Source: Caulobacteraceae bacterium
GTDB lineage: Bacteria > Pseudomonadota > Alphaproteobacteria > Caulobacterales > Aquidulcibacteraceae
NCBI GenBank assembly: GCA_016703335.1
Contig: JADJCG010000001.1
Coordinates: forward strand, 1 to 64,000
DNA: 64,000 bases
Direction: 5' to 3'
Of this stretch, positions 36,137 to 46,226 are shown piece by piece. The notes beneath the pieces are model-generated. The model was not told where the DNA came from and ran no database searches. It saw only the letters and a program-made list of their open reading frames with translations. Positions within the stretch are counted from its first letter, which is position 1; every line of letters begins with the position of its first letter. The translations under genes and the position numbers were made by a program.

Positions 36137-36522
36137 CCGCGGAAGCAGGCTTCGATGTTGTTGCCGTCCGGGTCGAGAACGAAGGCGCCGTAGTATTTAT
36201 CGACGCCCTCGCGCGGACCGGGCTTGCCATTGTCTCTGCCGCCCGCTGCGAGCGCGGCTTTGTAGAACGCATCAACGGCCTCTTTGCTCGCCGCACTGAA
36301 CGCGACGTGCATCTGATTGACGCCGGGGCGCGAGCCCTCGATCCAATAGGAAGGGATCAAGGTTCCAATCCAGAGATAGGGATATTGGTTCGCGCCTTTG
36401 CCGAGCACGAACGAGCCTTTGAAATTGTCGGCGGTGCCAAGCCCCAGCGGTTTGGCGAGGGCGTCATAAAACGCGCGCGCCTTGGCAAGGTCGGTGACGA
36501 CGATTCCGGTGTGATCGAGCAT
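36133..36522 (-). CDS. VOC-family (glyoxalase-like) protein
   Basis: 129 residues, two beta-alpha-beta-beta-beta units: MLDHTGIVVTDLAKARAFYDAL, HVAFSAASKEAVDAFYKAAL and YGAFVLDPDGNNIEACFRG, the last with the metal-binding Glu of this superfamily. His4 and Glu near 125 could bind a metal. The substrate is unknown; many are lactoylglutathione-lyase or dioxygenase-like. Confidence 0.88.
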   Translation of the reverse strand: MLDHTGIVVTDLAKARAFYDALAKPLGLGTADNFKGSFVLGKGANQYPYLWIGTLIPSYWIEGSRPGVNQMHVAFSAASKEAVDAFYKAALAAGGRDNGKPGPREGVDKYYGAFVLDPDGNNIEACFRG

Positions 36523-36568
36523 AGAACGCTAACGCGCGGGAGGCGCGCTGGTTTCTCATTGTTCCGCT

Positions 36569-37162
36569 CTAGCGCCGCGGTTGGCCGTTTTCGCAGAGCG
36601 TTGCGGCGTCGCCGCGGGTGAAGTCGGCTGTCCAATTGGTTTCCCAGGTGCGGTTGTCGAACGAGAAGGCTTGCTCCCAGCGCGCGTGGTTCTGATCGGA
36701 GATGATCCAGAGGTAGCGCACTTTGATCGGGCGGCCTTCCCATGTGTCGTTGGCATAGAACTCGCCGCGATTGCCATCGAAGCCGCCGACGACAGGGATT
36801 GGATCGAGACGGCCGTTGACGCTGCTCACCCAATAGATCGACCATTGGTGACGCTCTTGATCGAACAAGCGCAGCGTGAAGCCGGCTGTACCGCGCGTTG
36901 GGAAATAGACTTCGTCGACTGTCGACGCGCCATTCAGATACGGCGTGGCGCAGAGGATGCCGGGATGGTCTTCCCAGTCGTTGCTGCCGGGTGTGCGCGT
37001 CCGCAGGCGATGTTGAACCGTGTTCCAGCCGCCTTCGAAATACGCGAAATCGTTGACATGACCGGTGCGCTCCATGGTGAAGCCGGGTGGTAGGGTTTCT
37101 TGCGCCGCTGCGTTCCCCGCCACAGCCACCACCGCCATCGCAAACATCCAACCGAGCTTCAT
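36569..37162 (-). CDS. Secreted hypothetical protein
   Basis: 197 residues; signal peptide (MKLGWMFAMAVVAVAGNAAA, cleavage after AAQ). Mature part rich in aromatic beta-strands, for example FAYFEGGWNTVQHRL, TLRLFDQERHQWSIYWVSS and GRGEFYA-type segments, likely a lipocalin-like or DUF1579-like beta barrel. The subfamily name is not certain. It is divergent from the LysR regulator with 88 bp between starts, so it may be that regulator's target. Confidence 0.65.
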   Translation of the reverse strand: MKLGWMFAMAVVAVAGNAAAQETLPPGFTMERTGHVNDFAYFEGGWNTVQHRLRTRTPGSNDWEDHPGILCATPYLNGASTVDEVYFPTRGTAGFTLRLFDQERHQWSIYWVSSVNGRLDPIPVVGGFDGNRGEFYANDTWEGRPIKVRYLWIISDQNHARWEQAFSFDNRTWETNWTADFTRGDAATLCENGQPRR

Positions 37163-37250
37163 TCCCGCACCTCCTTCAAGTGCGCAAAAGCTATCGAGCG
37201 GCGTGTGCGTTTGACACGGCGGAGGTCGGATGGAAGGCTAAGTTTGCCTT

Positions 37251-38164
37251 ATGCTCGAAAACATGCCCTCCTTGCCCTCGATCCGCGCCTTCGAAGCGGC
37301 GGCGCGGTATGGCAGTTTTTCCAAGGCGGCCGCTGAGCTCAGCACAACGGCGGCTTCAGTCAGCTATCACGTGCGCCAGTTGGAGCGGCAGGTCGGCGTG
37401 CCGCTGTTCATGCGCCATGCCCAAAAGGTGACACTGACTGAGCAAAGGTGAAGCAATCGCGCCGGAGCTGACGGCGCTGTTCGCATCGCTGCGTGCGACG
37501 TTCGTGAATGCGGTCGATGCGTACGAGGCGCGGCTATCGCTGACGGCGCTACCGACATTTGGCACGGCGTGGCTGACACCGCGCCTGGGTCGTTTCCGCA
37601 AGGCCCACAAAGACATCGCGATCGCGCTCGACCTTTCGGAGGCGGCGCAAGAGATCGGCGCTGGGCGTTATGATGCGGCAATCCGCAATGGCGGCGGGCG
37701 CTGGACCGGGCTGCGCTCCAGTGAAGCTGTTTCGAGCGTGTTCATGCCGTTGTGCAGCCCGGGCGTTGAAGAGCGCGGTGAAGCAGATTGGCGATCCGCG
37801 ACGGGCGGTGGATGCGCCGCTGCTGGGGCGGCCGGATTGGTGGGCGGCTTGGTATGAGCAGCGCGGGCATCGCGGCGTTGATCTGACGAAGCGCTTCGGG
37901 ACTTCGCTGCAAGCAGAGTATCTCGATGCGGCGGCGGCGATTGCGGGTCAGGGCGTGACCATTGGATCGCCGCTGCTGTTTGCGGACGACATCAAGGCTG
38001 GGCGGCTTGTGCCGGCGCATGAGTTTGTCGCGGAGTCAGGGCGCGCGTTTTGGTTCGTGTATCCGGCCGTGCGCGAGAACAGCCGCAAGATCGCGGCATT
38101 CCGCGATTGGGTGCAGGCTGACGCAGAACAAGCGAACGCGGAGTATGCGGCGCTGATCCGTTAG
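37251..38164 (+). CDS. LysR-family regulator (GcvA-like), frameshifted twice
   Basis: The N-terminal winged HTH is intact: LPSIRAFEAAARYGSFSKAA followed by AASVSYHVRQLERQVG. An extra A in 37444-37446 hides the transition EQGEAIAPELTALFASL; an extra G in 37761-37763 breaks the effector domain, which resumes ALKSAVKQIGDPRRAV and ends ADAEQANAEYAALIR. Restored length is about 304 residues, normal for GcvA-like regulators. The effector is not predictable. Both lesions are homopolymer insertions and probably artefacts. Confidence 0.88.
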
Positions 38165-38185
38165 CGCCCGGCCGCGCAACTTGGC

Positions 38186-38760
38186 CTAGGACATTCCGAA
38201 AGAGCCGCACCGCCGATCGGATACGGTCAATGGCCCGCGGAGCCTTCGGAGCAGAGCGACGCCATGATGTCCGCACAAGCTGCCGCGAGAAAGAGTACGT
38301 GAGCAGCGCGCGCTGGCCAGTTACGTCAAAACCGACATCTGAAACACTGAGAAGTCCGGATGCGAACGCGGCGTCGAGCGCGGCGCCGATATCGCGCGGC
38401 GCTGCAATGTTGGACATCGGGTCATTTTGACGGATCAGCTCGATCTGAACGTCCTGATCCACCACGCGAACTGGTACGCCGTTAAAGTCTGTTTGACTGA
38501 ATGTGGGCGGCGGGCGCGTTTGGGCGACAAGCGAGGTGGAGCATGGCGCTGGGCAGGCATGAGATGCCTCCCTCTTTGGATGCGTCAAAGCGCGATGCGG
38601 TATTCGAGAGATTGAGCGGAGCGCCTTCGCCGTACTGATTCAAAAACGCGCGATAGACGTCGACCTTGCGTTCGTGATTGTCGCGCACGGGCCCGATTAC
38701 AATCGGCGTTGCAATGGCAAAACCCAAAACGATCGCCACCCAGAGCCACCACCGCCTCAT
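38186..38760 (-). CDS. Hypothetical membrane-anchored protein, frameshifted
   Basis: An N-terminal helix (MRRWWLWVAIVLGFAIATPI) starts two bases after the E2 stop codon, so it is the last gene of the branched-chain operon. The frame shifts near 38560-38578 (continues SHACPAPCSTSLVAQTR and FNGVPVRVVDQDVQIELIRQ) and again near 38282-38290 (SRGSLCGHHGVALLRR). The restored protein has about 190 residues. No family was recognised; a small periplasmic or membrane-tethered protein is all that can be said. Confidence 0.5.
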
Positions 38761-38762
38761 GT

Positions 38763-40166
38763 TTAGCGCTCGATGAACAGCGCCGCTGGATGCTCCAGCA
38801 AGCCCTTCACGCGTTGGATGAACGCCGCAGCGTCATAGCCATCGACCACGCGGTGATCGAAGGACGAGCTTAGGTTCATCATTTTGCGGATGACGATCTG
38901 GCCGTTCTTCACGACGGGGCGTTCGACGAGCTTGTTCACGCCGATGATCGCGACTTCCGGGTGATTGATCACCGGCGTCGTCACGATGCCGCCGAGGGCG
39001 CCGAGCGAGGTGATGGTAATGGTCGAGCCGGAGAGTTCGTCCTTGCCGGCGCTGTTGTTGCGCACGGCGGCGGCGAGGCGCGAGACTTCTGTCGCGGAAT
39101 CCCACACGTCGCGCGCTTCGGCGTGACGTACGACCGGCACGATCAGGCCATTATCGGTTTGCGTGGCGATGCCGATATCGACGTTATCATGGCGATAGAC
39201 GACGCCCTGCTCGTCATCGTAGCGCGCGTTGATCTGCGGGAAATCCGGCAACGCCAGCACGAGCGCGCGCATCAGAAACGGAAGCATGGTGAGCTTCGGT
39301 TGATCGTTGCGCTTGGTGGCGTTCAGGTGCGCGCGAAGCTCTTCGAGCTCGGTGAGATCGGCTTCTTCGACGTAGGCGAAGTGCGGGATGCGGCGCTTGG
39401 CGTCCTGCATCTTCTCCGCGATCTTGCGGCGCAGGCCGATCACCTTCACCGGCTCGATGCCATTCTTGGTCGCGAGCGCGGAGCCGCTGCTGCGGCGCGC
39501 ACCGCCAACAGCGGGGACGAGTACGGCGTCAAGGTCGTCGTGCGTGATGCGGCCATCGGGGCCGGTGCCGCGCACTTGGCCAAGATCGAGGCCGAGCTTT
39601 TGCGCACGCGCGCGCACGGCGGGCGAAGCTTGCGCTTGGCTCCATTCGTGGACGGAGGCGTCACGTGCTGCCGGCTTGGCAACGGCTTGCTGTGCTTTAG
39701 GCGCAGTCGGCATTGCGGCGGCGGGCACTGGCGTCGCCTTCGGCGCCGAGCCTTGCATCGCGGCTTGCACCTGATCTTCCGACCAGGTGGCGCCGGCTTG
39801 CGCTTTGATCTTTGGCTTTGGCGCAGCGGCGGCGTTTGGTTGCGACGCGGGTGCGGGCGGTGGCGGCGGCGCTTTGGCTTCTTGCTTCGGCGGCGGTGGC
39901 GCCGCGGCGGGCTCGTCACCTTCTGCTTCGGTTTCGAACACAACGATCGGGCCGCCGACGGGCGCCATGTCGCCGGGTTCGCCGTTGAGCGAGACGATTT
40001 TTCCGGCGACGGGAGAAGTCATCTCCACGGTCGCCTTATCCGTCATCACATCGACGAGCGGGGCATCTTCTTTGACGACGTCGCCGACGCGCACGTGCCA
40101 CGCGACGATCTCGGCTTCGGCAGTGCCTTCGCCCACGTCAGGAAGTTTGAAAACGAACTGGCCCAC
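38763..40166 (-). CDS. bkdB: Branched-chain 2-oxoacid dehydrogenase E2 (dihydrolipoyl acyltransferase)
   Basis: 467 residues. Lipoyl domain at 1-80 with lipoyl Lys in DVMTDKATVEMTSP; a Pro/Ala-rich linker; peripheral-subunit-binding domain near 175-215 (SPAVRARAQKLGLDLGQVRG); catalytic domain with SSSFDHRVVDGYDAAAF (His-x-x-x-Asp). It carries the acyl group from E1 to CoA. No E3 (dihydrolipoyl dehydrogenase) is in the operon, so one from elsewhere is used. It starts six bases after the E1beta stop. Confidence 0.95.
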   Translation of the reverse strand: MGQFVFKLPDVGEGTAEAEIVAWHVRVGDVVKEDAPLVDVMTDKATVEMTSPVAGKIVSLNGEPGDMAPVGGPIVVFETEAEGDEPAAAPPPPKQEAKAPPPPPAPASQPNAAAAPKPKIKAQAGATWSEDQVQAAMQGSAPKATPVPAAAMPTAPKAQQAVAKPAARDASVHEWSQAQASPAVRARAQKLGLDLGQVRGTGPDGRITHDDLDAVLVPAVGGARRSSGSALATKNGIEPVKVIGLRRKIAEKMQDAKRRIPHFAYVEEADLTELEELRAHLNATKRNDQPKLTMLPFLMRALVLALPDFPQINARYDDEQGVVYRHDNVDIGIATQTDNGLIVPVVRHAEARDVWDSATEVSRLAAAVRNNSAGKDELSGSTITITSLGALGGIVTTPVINHPEVAIIGVNKLVERPVVKNGQIVIRKMMNLSSSFDHRVVDGYDAAAFIQRVKGLLEHPAALFIER

Positions 40167-40172
40167 TGGTCT

Positions 40173-41186
40173 TTAGCCTTCCATCACGCGGCGCATTGCT
40201 TTGATGATGCGCGGCGGTGTCGGGAAATACTCCCATTCCTGGGAGTGAGGATATGGCGTGTCGTAACCGGTCACACGCTCGATCGGCGCCTCGAGCTTGT
40301 AGAAGCAATGCTCCTGCACGAGCGCGCTAAGCTCGCCGCCAAAGCCTGAGGTGCGGGTGGCTTCGTGGACGATGACGCAGCGGCCGGTTTTTTCGACGGA
40401 GGCGACGATGGTCTCGATGTCGAGCGGCACGAGCGTGCGGAGATCGATGATTTCAGCGTCGATGCCGGCTTCGGCAGCGGCAGCGAGCGCGACGTGAACC
40501 ATCGTGCCGTAGGCGAGCATCGTGAGCGCTTCGCCTTCGCTGACGACGTTCGCCTTACCGAGCGGGATTTTGTAATAGCCTGCGGGCACTTCGCTAGCGG
40601 CGTGCTTCGACCACGGTGAGACTTGGCGATCGTGGAAGCCGTCGAATGGGCCATTATAGATGCGCTTCGGCTCCATGAAGATGACGGGGTCATCGTCTTC
40701 GATGGCGGAGATGAGCAAGCCCTTGGCATCGTACGGCGTTGACGGGATCACCGTCTTCAAACCGGCGACGTGCGTGAACAGCGTCTCAGGCGATTGGCTG
40801 TGCGTTTGGCCACCGCGGATGCCGCCGCCGTATGGCATGCGCACTGTCATCGGCACGGTGAAGTCACCGGCTGAGCGATAGCGGATGCGCGAAGCTTCGT
40901 TCACGAGCTGGTCGTAGCCGGGGTACATGTAGTCGGCGAACTGGATCTCAACGACGGGCCTGAGGCCGTACACGGCCATGCCGATCGCCGTGGCGGTGAT
41001 GCCGTTTTCGCTGATCGGCGCATCGAAGCAGCGCTTGGCGCCGTACTTTTGTTGCAGGTGTTCGGTGACTTTGAACACGCCACCGAAATAACCGACGTCT
41101 TCGCCGAACGTGAGCACGTTCGGATCGCGTTCCATCATGGTGTCGAGCGCTGAGTTGAGCGCCTGGATCATGGTCATGCTGGCCAT
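40173..41186 (-). CDS. bkdA2: Branched-chain 2-oxoacid dehydrogenase E1 beta subunit
   Basis: 337 residues. The Pyr-binding domain (ALNSALDTMMERDPNVLTFG, EDVGYFGGVF) and the transketolase C-domain (LRTLVPLDIETIVASVEKTG) are typical. It pairs with E1alpha to bind thiamine diphosphate and decarboxylate 2-oxoisovalerate and relatives. GAGGAGCG stands before ATG 41186, which overlaps the E1alpha end by 13 bases; a second ATG at 41177 is possible (ATGA). Confidence 0.95.
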   Translation of the reverse strand: MASMTMIQALNSALDTMMERDPNVLTFGEDVGYFGGVFKVTEHLQQKYGAKRCFDAPISENGITATAIGMAVYGLRPVVEIQFADYMYPGYDQLVNEASRIRYRSAGDFTVPMTVRMPYGGGIRGGQTHSQSPETLFTHVAGLKTVIPSTPYDAKGLLISAIEDDDPVIFMEPKRIYNGPFDGFHDRQVSPWSKHAASEVPAGYYKIPLGKANVVSEGEALTMLAYGTMVHVALAAAAEAGIDAEIIDLRTLVPLDIETIVASVEKTGRCVIVHEATRTSGFGGELSALVQEHCFYKLEAPIERVTGYDTPYPHSQEWEYFPTPPRIIKAMRRVMEG

Positions 41187-42430
41187 GGCTTACGCTCCTC
41201 GTCGCGCTGTTGCGCCAGGTGCCACGGCACATCTTTGTAAACGTCCTCGAACATCTCGGCGCGCTTTTGCGGCGCTTCGGTGCTCAGGACACCAACCTTC
41301 TCGGCTTCACGGCCAGTGGCGCGCACAAGCTCGACGGCTTCTTCCTGCGCCTGCTTGTGCTGCTCTTCAGACCATTCGCCGAGCGAGACCAAGTGATCGC
41401 GCAAGCGCTCGATCGGATCGCCGAGCGGCCACTGGCGGCCTTCGTCGGCGGGGCGATACTTCGCGGGATCGTCGGAGGTTGAGTGCGGGCCGCCGCGATA
41501 GGTGAAGTGCTCGATCAGCGTGGGACCCAGATTGGCGCGGGCGCGTTCGGCGGCCCATTGCGTCACGGCGTAAACGGCAAGGAAGTCGTTTCCGTCGACG
41601 CGGAACGGCGGCATGCCATAGCCAACGCCGCGCGCGGCAAAGGTCGTGTTCTCACCGCCGGCAATACCTTGGAACGATGAGATCGCCCACTGATTGTTGA
41701 CGACGTTAATGATCACCGGCGCTTTGTAGACGGCGGCGAACGTCATCGCAGCATGGAAGTCGCCTTCGGCCGTCGAGCCATCGCCCAGCCAGGTCGCAGC
41801 GATGCGGCCATCGTTTGAGTAGGCCGACGCCATCGCCCAGCCGACAGCTTGCGGCACTTGCGTCGCGAGGTTGCCAGAGATCGTGAAGAAGCCCTCCTTC
41901 TTCGACGAATACATGATCGGCAGCTGGCGGCCCTTCAGCGGGTCGAGTGCGTTCGAATAGATCTGGTGCATCATGTCGACGAGCGGGTACTCGCGCGCGA
42001 TCAGGATGCCTTGCTGGCGATACGACGGGAAGCACATGTCGTCGGGAGCGAGCGCCATGGCTTGCGCCACCGCGATCGCCTCTTCGCCGAGGCACTGCAT
42101 GTAGAAGCTGGTTTTGCCCTGGCGCTGGGCGCGGTGCATGCGCTCGTCGAACGCGCGCGTCAGCAGCATGTACTTGAGGCCGCGGCGGAGTTCGTCCGGC
42201 GAGATGCTCGGCGTCCATGGGCCGAGCGCATTGCCTTCCATGTCGAGCACGCGGATGAGGCCGTACGCATAGTCGCGCATCTCGACGGCGCTCTCGTCGA
42301 TGTCCGGCTTTGGCGTGTCGCCAGGTTCGGGAAACGACCAGCCGCTGAAGTCAGGCTTATCGCCTGGACGCGCGCGCGGCTTGGGGATGTGCAGATCGAG
42401 CGCGTTCGGCTTGCGGCTCATGTCGTCCAT
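41174..42430 (-). CDS. bkdA1: Branched-chain 2-oxoacid dehydrogenase E1 alpha subunit
   Basis: 418 residues. The ThDP motif is WLGDGSTAEGDFHAAMTFA to NNQWAISS; the phosphorylation-loop region YRGGPHSTSDDPAKYR is the branched-chain type. The first about 70 residues (KPNALDLHIPKPRARPGDKP) are the BCKDH alpha extension. Its ATG shares one base with the stop of leucine dehydrogenase, making the operon order ldh-E1alpha-E1beta-E2. Confidence 0.95.
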   Translation of the reverse strand: MDDMSRKPNALDLHIPKPRARPGDKPDFSGWSFPEPGDTPKPDIDESAVEMRDYAYGLIRVLDMEGNALGPWTPSISPDELRRGLKYMLLTRAFDERMHRAQRQGKTSFYMQCLGEEAIAVAQAMALAPDDMCFPSYRQQGILIAREYPLVDMMHQIYSNALDPLKGRQLPIMYSSKKEGFFTISGNLATQVPQAVGWAMASAYSNDGRIAATWLGDGSTAEGDFHAAMTFAAVYKAPVIINVVNNQWAISSFQGIAGGENTTFAARGVGYGMPPFRVDGNDFLAVYAVTQWAAERARANLGPTLIEHFTYRGGPHSTSDDPAKYRPADEGRQWPLGDPIERLRDHLVSLGEWSEEQHKQAQEEAVELVRATGREAEKVGVLSTEAPQKRAEMFEDVYKDVPWHLAQQRDEERKPWPA

Positions 42431-43461
42431 TACCCTTTTCTCGCGGCGGCTAGCTTTTCGCGAACGATACGATCGGCGGCAGCTTGCGGCGTGATGCTAT
42501 CGCTCTTGGCGATATCCAACACGCGCAGCACGCGCGGAGCAATGGCGCGGACGCGGGCTTCGACCACATCGGCGGCTTCGCCCAGATATTCGGCCGAGAC
42601 GTTGATGATGCCGCCAGCGTTGACGACGTAGTCCGGCGCGTAGGTGATGCCGCGCGCCACCAGGGCTTCGCCATCGGCTTCGGTGGCGAGCTGGTTGTTG
42701 GCAGCGCCGCAAATGATTGGTGCGCCGAGTTCCGGAATGGTCTTCGGGTTCAGGCCAGCGCCCAGGGCGCACGGCGCGAACACATCGGCCTTCACCGCGT
42801 GGATTTGATCCACGGGCGCGATCTCGACACCGAAGGCTTCGGCGCGCTGGAGGTTGGCCTTGTTCACGTCGGCGACGACTAGCTTGGCGCCTTCCTCAGA
42901 CAAGAGCCTGCAGAGGTTGAAGCCGACATTGCCGACGCCCTGCACAGCGATGGTGCGCCCCTGCACAGAGCCGCCCAATAATGCCTTGATCGAAACGAAT
43001 GTGCCCAGCGCCGTCATCGGCGAAGGATCGCCGCCGGCTTGGCCGTGTTCCTTCGGAATGCCAGCGACGTAGGTGGTTCGGCCGGCGATGGCGCGCATGT
43101 CGGCAACGCCCGCGCCGACGTCTTCGGCGGTGATGTAGCGGCCTTGCAACGCTTCGACCGCTTCGCCGAACTTTTGGAAGGCGTCCACGCGATCGGTGTT
43201 GATGCGATAGATCACCGCCTTGCCGCCGCCGAGCGGCAGATCGGCCATCGCGTTCTTGTAGGTCATGCCGCGCGACAGACGCAGCGCATCGGTCAGCGCG
43301 TCGTCAGCGCTGTCGTAATCCCAGATGCGGCAACCGCCAGCGGCGGGGCCGATGGCGGTCGAATGGATCGCGATGATGCCGGCATAGCCTTGCGACTCGC
43401 CGCCTATGAATACGACCTGCTCGTGGTTGTCGAACGAGGGATTGGTTTTCGGGTCGATCAT
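42430..43461 (-). CDS. Leucine/valine dehydrogenase (Glu/Leu/Phe/Val family)
   Basis: 343 residues, NAD-dependent oxidative deaminase. MTYKNAMADLPLGGGKAVIY has the catalytic Lys; AEDVGAGVADMRAI and TVAVQGVGNVGFNLCRLL-type Rossmann loop GVGNVG follow; ICGAANNQL is the conserved Asn pair. It yields the 2-oxoacids that the adjoining BCKDH consumes. Its start overlaps the DUF885 stop (ATGA). Confidence 0.93.
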   Translation of the reverse strand: MIDPKTNPSFDNHEQVVFIGGESQGYAGIIAIHSTAIGPAAGGCRIWDYDSADDALTDALRLSRGMTYKNAMADLPLGGGKAVIYRINTDRVDAFQKFGEAVEALQGRYITAEDVGAGVADMRAIAGRTTYVAGIPKEHGQAGGDPSPMTALGTFVSIKALLGGSVQGRTIAVQGVGNVGFNLCRLLSEEGAKLVVADVNKANLQRAEAFGVEIAPVDQIHAVKADVFAPCALGAGLNPKTIPELGAPIICGAANNQLATEADGEALVARGITYAPDYVVNAGGIINVSAEYLGEAADVVEARVRAIAPRVLRVLDIAKSDSITPQAAADRIVREKLAAARKG

Positions 43462-45244
43462 TGGATCGGTTCATCCAGCAAGAGTTGACGCGCAAAGCGG
43501 CCCGGAGGCGAGCCGAACGCGAGCACGCCATCGTGGTAAGCTTTGAGATTGAATGCGGCGCCTTGCTTTTGGCGGGCGGCGACGCGGGTTTCGAGATGCT
43601 CCTGGAAGCCTACGAAATAGGTCGAGAGCTGTGTGACGGAAAGCTGCGCACGGCGCCATTTGCCGGCGGCTTCGCGCTCTTCCTGGAATGCGGTCTGCGT
43701 GAGGAACGTCATCATCTGTTCTTGCGTCATGCCGTCGACGTGGATGGCTTGATCGATGATGGCGTTGGTGATGGTGCGCAGCTGCACTTTGAGTTGGCTC
43801 AAGCGATAGAGCGGATCGTTGGCCCGGAAGCCCTCTTCGCACATCATCTCTTCTGCATAGACCGCCCAGCCTTCAACGAACGAGCCTGAGCCGAGCACGG
43901 CGCGGAGCGTCGAAGGATAGCGGTTGGAGTGGAAGATCTGCACGTAGTGGCCGGGCATCGCTTCGTGCACGCCGATGTCGAGGATGGCGCGGTTGTTGTA
44001 TTCGCGCAGGAACGAAGTTGCCTGCTCTTCCGACCAATCGTCCGGGATCGGCGAGATCGCGTAGAAGGTTTCGAGATTGCGCTCGAGCGGGCCGGGAGAG
44101 TCGCAATATGCGACAGCGACGCCGCGCTGGAACTCAGGCATCAGGATCACGCGCACCGGGCCTTCCGGCAGTGTGATGAGATCGTGCTCGATGACGAAGC
44201 GGCGCGCCTCTTCTGTAGCTGCGGTGGCGTCTTCGACCAGATGATCGCGCGCGGGGCGTTCGGCGGCGGCGATGTCAAGCGCAGCGCGGATGACGGCTTG
44301 TTGTTGCTCGGGCGTCGGCGCCTCGGGCGTTGCGGGCGCGCCGGGGCGGCCGGCGAGCGCCTGCTTGGAGACGCGGTACATTTCCTCACGGACGCTGATC
44401 ACGGCAGCGTCAGCGCGGCTGCGGATTTCCGCGCGCGAGAGATTGGAGAGCAACGTGTAGCCAAGCTGAGTGTCAAAGGTTTCAGCGCCGGCGCGGAAGT
44501 CTGCTTGTGCGGCGGGCACAAGCGTTTCCGTGATCCAGGTTTGGTGCTCATCGACGGCGGCGTTGAACGCCGCGATGGCGCGTTCGAGGCGCCGCTGCTT
44601 CGAGCGCAGGAGCTCGCCTTTGTGCGGCTCGATCATGCCGGTGACGATCGATTTGAGACCCGGGTTTTGCGCGGCGTAGGTTGCGGCATGCGGCGCCGGC
44701 ACGCGTGACGGCACAAGAGCTGCGCGCGTTTGCTCAAGGAGACGCGGCATCTTTCGAGACGATAGATGGCGCTTTCGAGACGTTGCGGCAGCGGCGCGAA
44801 TTCGCGCGCCATCAGGCTATAGAGCGCGCCGCCTGCTAGGCCTTGGTAACCGAGCGGATTCCACGCCCAGGTTTGCCAGGTTTCAGTTTGCCAGATGCCG
44901 GCGCGGAGCGAGTTGCCGAGAATGGCGTAGTCGACTTGGTTCGCACGCGAGAGTTGGGTTTTGTCGATCGCTTCAAGCTGGCGAAGCGTGTCGTGCGCGA
45001 AGCGGAGGCCGGCGTTGCGGCCAGCGGCGCTGACATCATCGATCTCGCGATCGAAGCGGTGATCGCCGGTGCCGGTGGCGCTCACTGGCGACAGACGCAT
45101 CGAGCGATCGAGCCAGCGGCGGCCAAGCGCTTCGAAGGCGCGGTCGGCGCGGCTTGGGGTTTGCGCAAAAGCGTCCGCGCCCATCAGCGGGACGAGCACG
45201 GTTGATCCGAGTGCGAGAACGACCCGGCGGCGCGATGTTTTCAT
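43458..45244 (-). CDS. DUF885 metallopeptidase-like secreted protein, frameshifted
   Basis: Restored length about 595 residues. A Tat-like signal (MKTSRRRVVLALGSTVLVPL) starts it. DUF885 marks are RLSPVSATGTGDHRFDREID and the zinc signature HEAMPGHYVQIF (HExxPGH). One missing base at 44751 shifts the frame between IYRLE and MPRLLEQTRAALVPSR. It heads the branched-chain operon; a peptidase releasing amino acids for leucine dehydrogenase is a plausible role but not shown. Confidence 0.85.
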
Positions 45245-45427
45245 GTGGACGCTACGCTCCTTGGAAGCGGCGGCGGCGCGTCCGAGCGCGTCCCGCGTTG
45301 ATTTGCGGGCGGAAAATACTCAGACGCGGATTCTTAGCAAGGATCGCGTGATTATCGGACATTCGTTGCCCGATAGACTGCCGCACGGGGTCATTTCCAC
45401 CCTTTGCGGTCAATTCACCGCAAGATC

Positions 45428-45449
45428 ATTGCTGCCGCACTGCAGCAAT
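45428..45449 (-). terminator. Hairpin after the 45.5-47.8 kb gene pair
   Basis: ATTGCTGC and GCAGCAAT pair around six bases, beginning six bases after the stop of the minus-strand pair. No T-run follows. Between it and the DUF885 start (45245-45427) nothing else was identified. Confidence 0.4.
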
Positions 45450-45454
45450 TCCGT

Positions 45455-46226
45455 CTAACTGATCTGACGCCACGAATAATCGACGCCGATCCGCCCAAAC
45501 GCATGATCCCAAGCCGTCCGAACTTCGTCCTCGCTGACATTATGATCGCGCCCGTGGGCGACGAAATAGACGTCGAACGCCACGCCCTCCGCCGACGGCC
45601 CAAACTGGCGCGCAACAACATCACCGAGCTGATCCTCAGCGCCTGAGTAGATGCTGTAGAGATCAGAGTTCTGGCGCATGTCCGACACCAGGGATGAGGC
45701 GGCGATGCGGAACGGTGGCGTTGAAGTCGTCGCTGCCGAGCCAGCGGTGCACGTATTCGACGATCGGGCTTGAGCGGGCTTCCGACGGCTCGCGCACATC
45801 TTCGATGACGCGCTCAGCGGCGCCGACGAAGCGTTGCTCGAAGTCGCGCGTGGTGTAGCGCCGACCGCGATAAAGATCGGACCAGAACGTCGGCGTGCCC
45901 GGATTGCAGATCGAGAACAGCGGATGCACCGATTGGTTCGCGTCGAGCGAAACGATCGAGAACTTCTCGTACTTGTCCGTGTCGCGCTGCGCGTTCTCGA
46001 CGAGTTGGGTGAGGGCTGCGCCCATCGCGGTTGTCCAGCGATCGGTGCGATCGACGATCACGACGGTGTGGCCCGCGAGCGGGCGATTGGTTGGGCAGAG
46101 CGTCGCGGCGTCGAGATCGGCAGGACGCATCAGCCAGACGGTGGCCGTCAGCGCGAGCACGCTGAACAGCACGCCAGCCGTGAAGCCGGCATAGCGCCGG
46201 TTCGCGGCTTCACGTTCGCGGCGCAT
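45455..46226 (-). CDS. Unknown membrane-anchored protein with vWA-like core, frameshifted
   Basis: Restored about 256 residues. A single membrane helix (residues about 14-34, FTAGVLFSVLALTATVWLM) is followed by HTVVIVDRTDRWTTAMGAAL, which resembles the first strand of a von Willebrand A or related alpha/beta domain (D-x-T-D instead of D-x-S-x-S). A frameshift near 45708-45716 separates FRIAASSLVSDMRQNSDLYS, another Rossmann-like strand with Asp, and the C-end. It starts directly after the stop of the upstream gene and so forms a pair with it. Function unknown. Confidence 0.6.

Noticed and set aside
38961..40349. Long plus-strand open frame (about 460 codons)
   Set aside because: It is the shadow of the E2 gene; no family signature.
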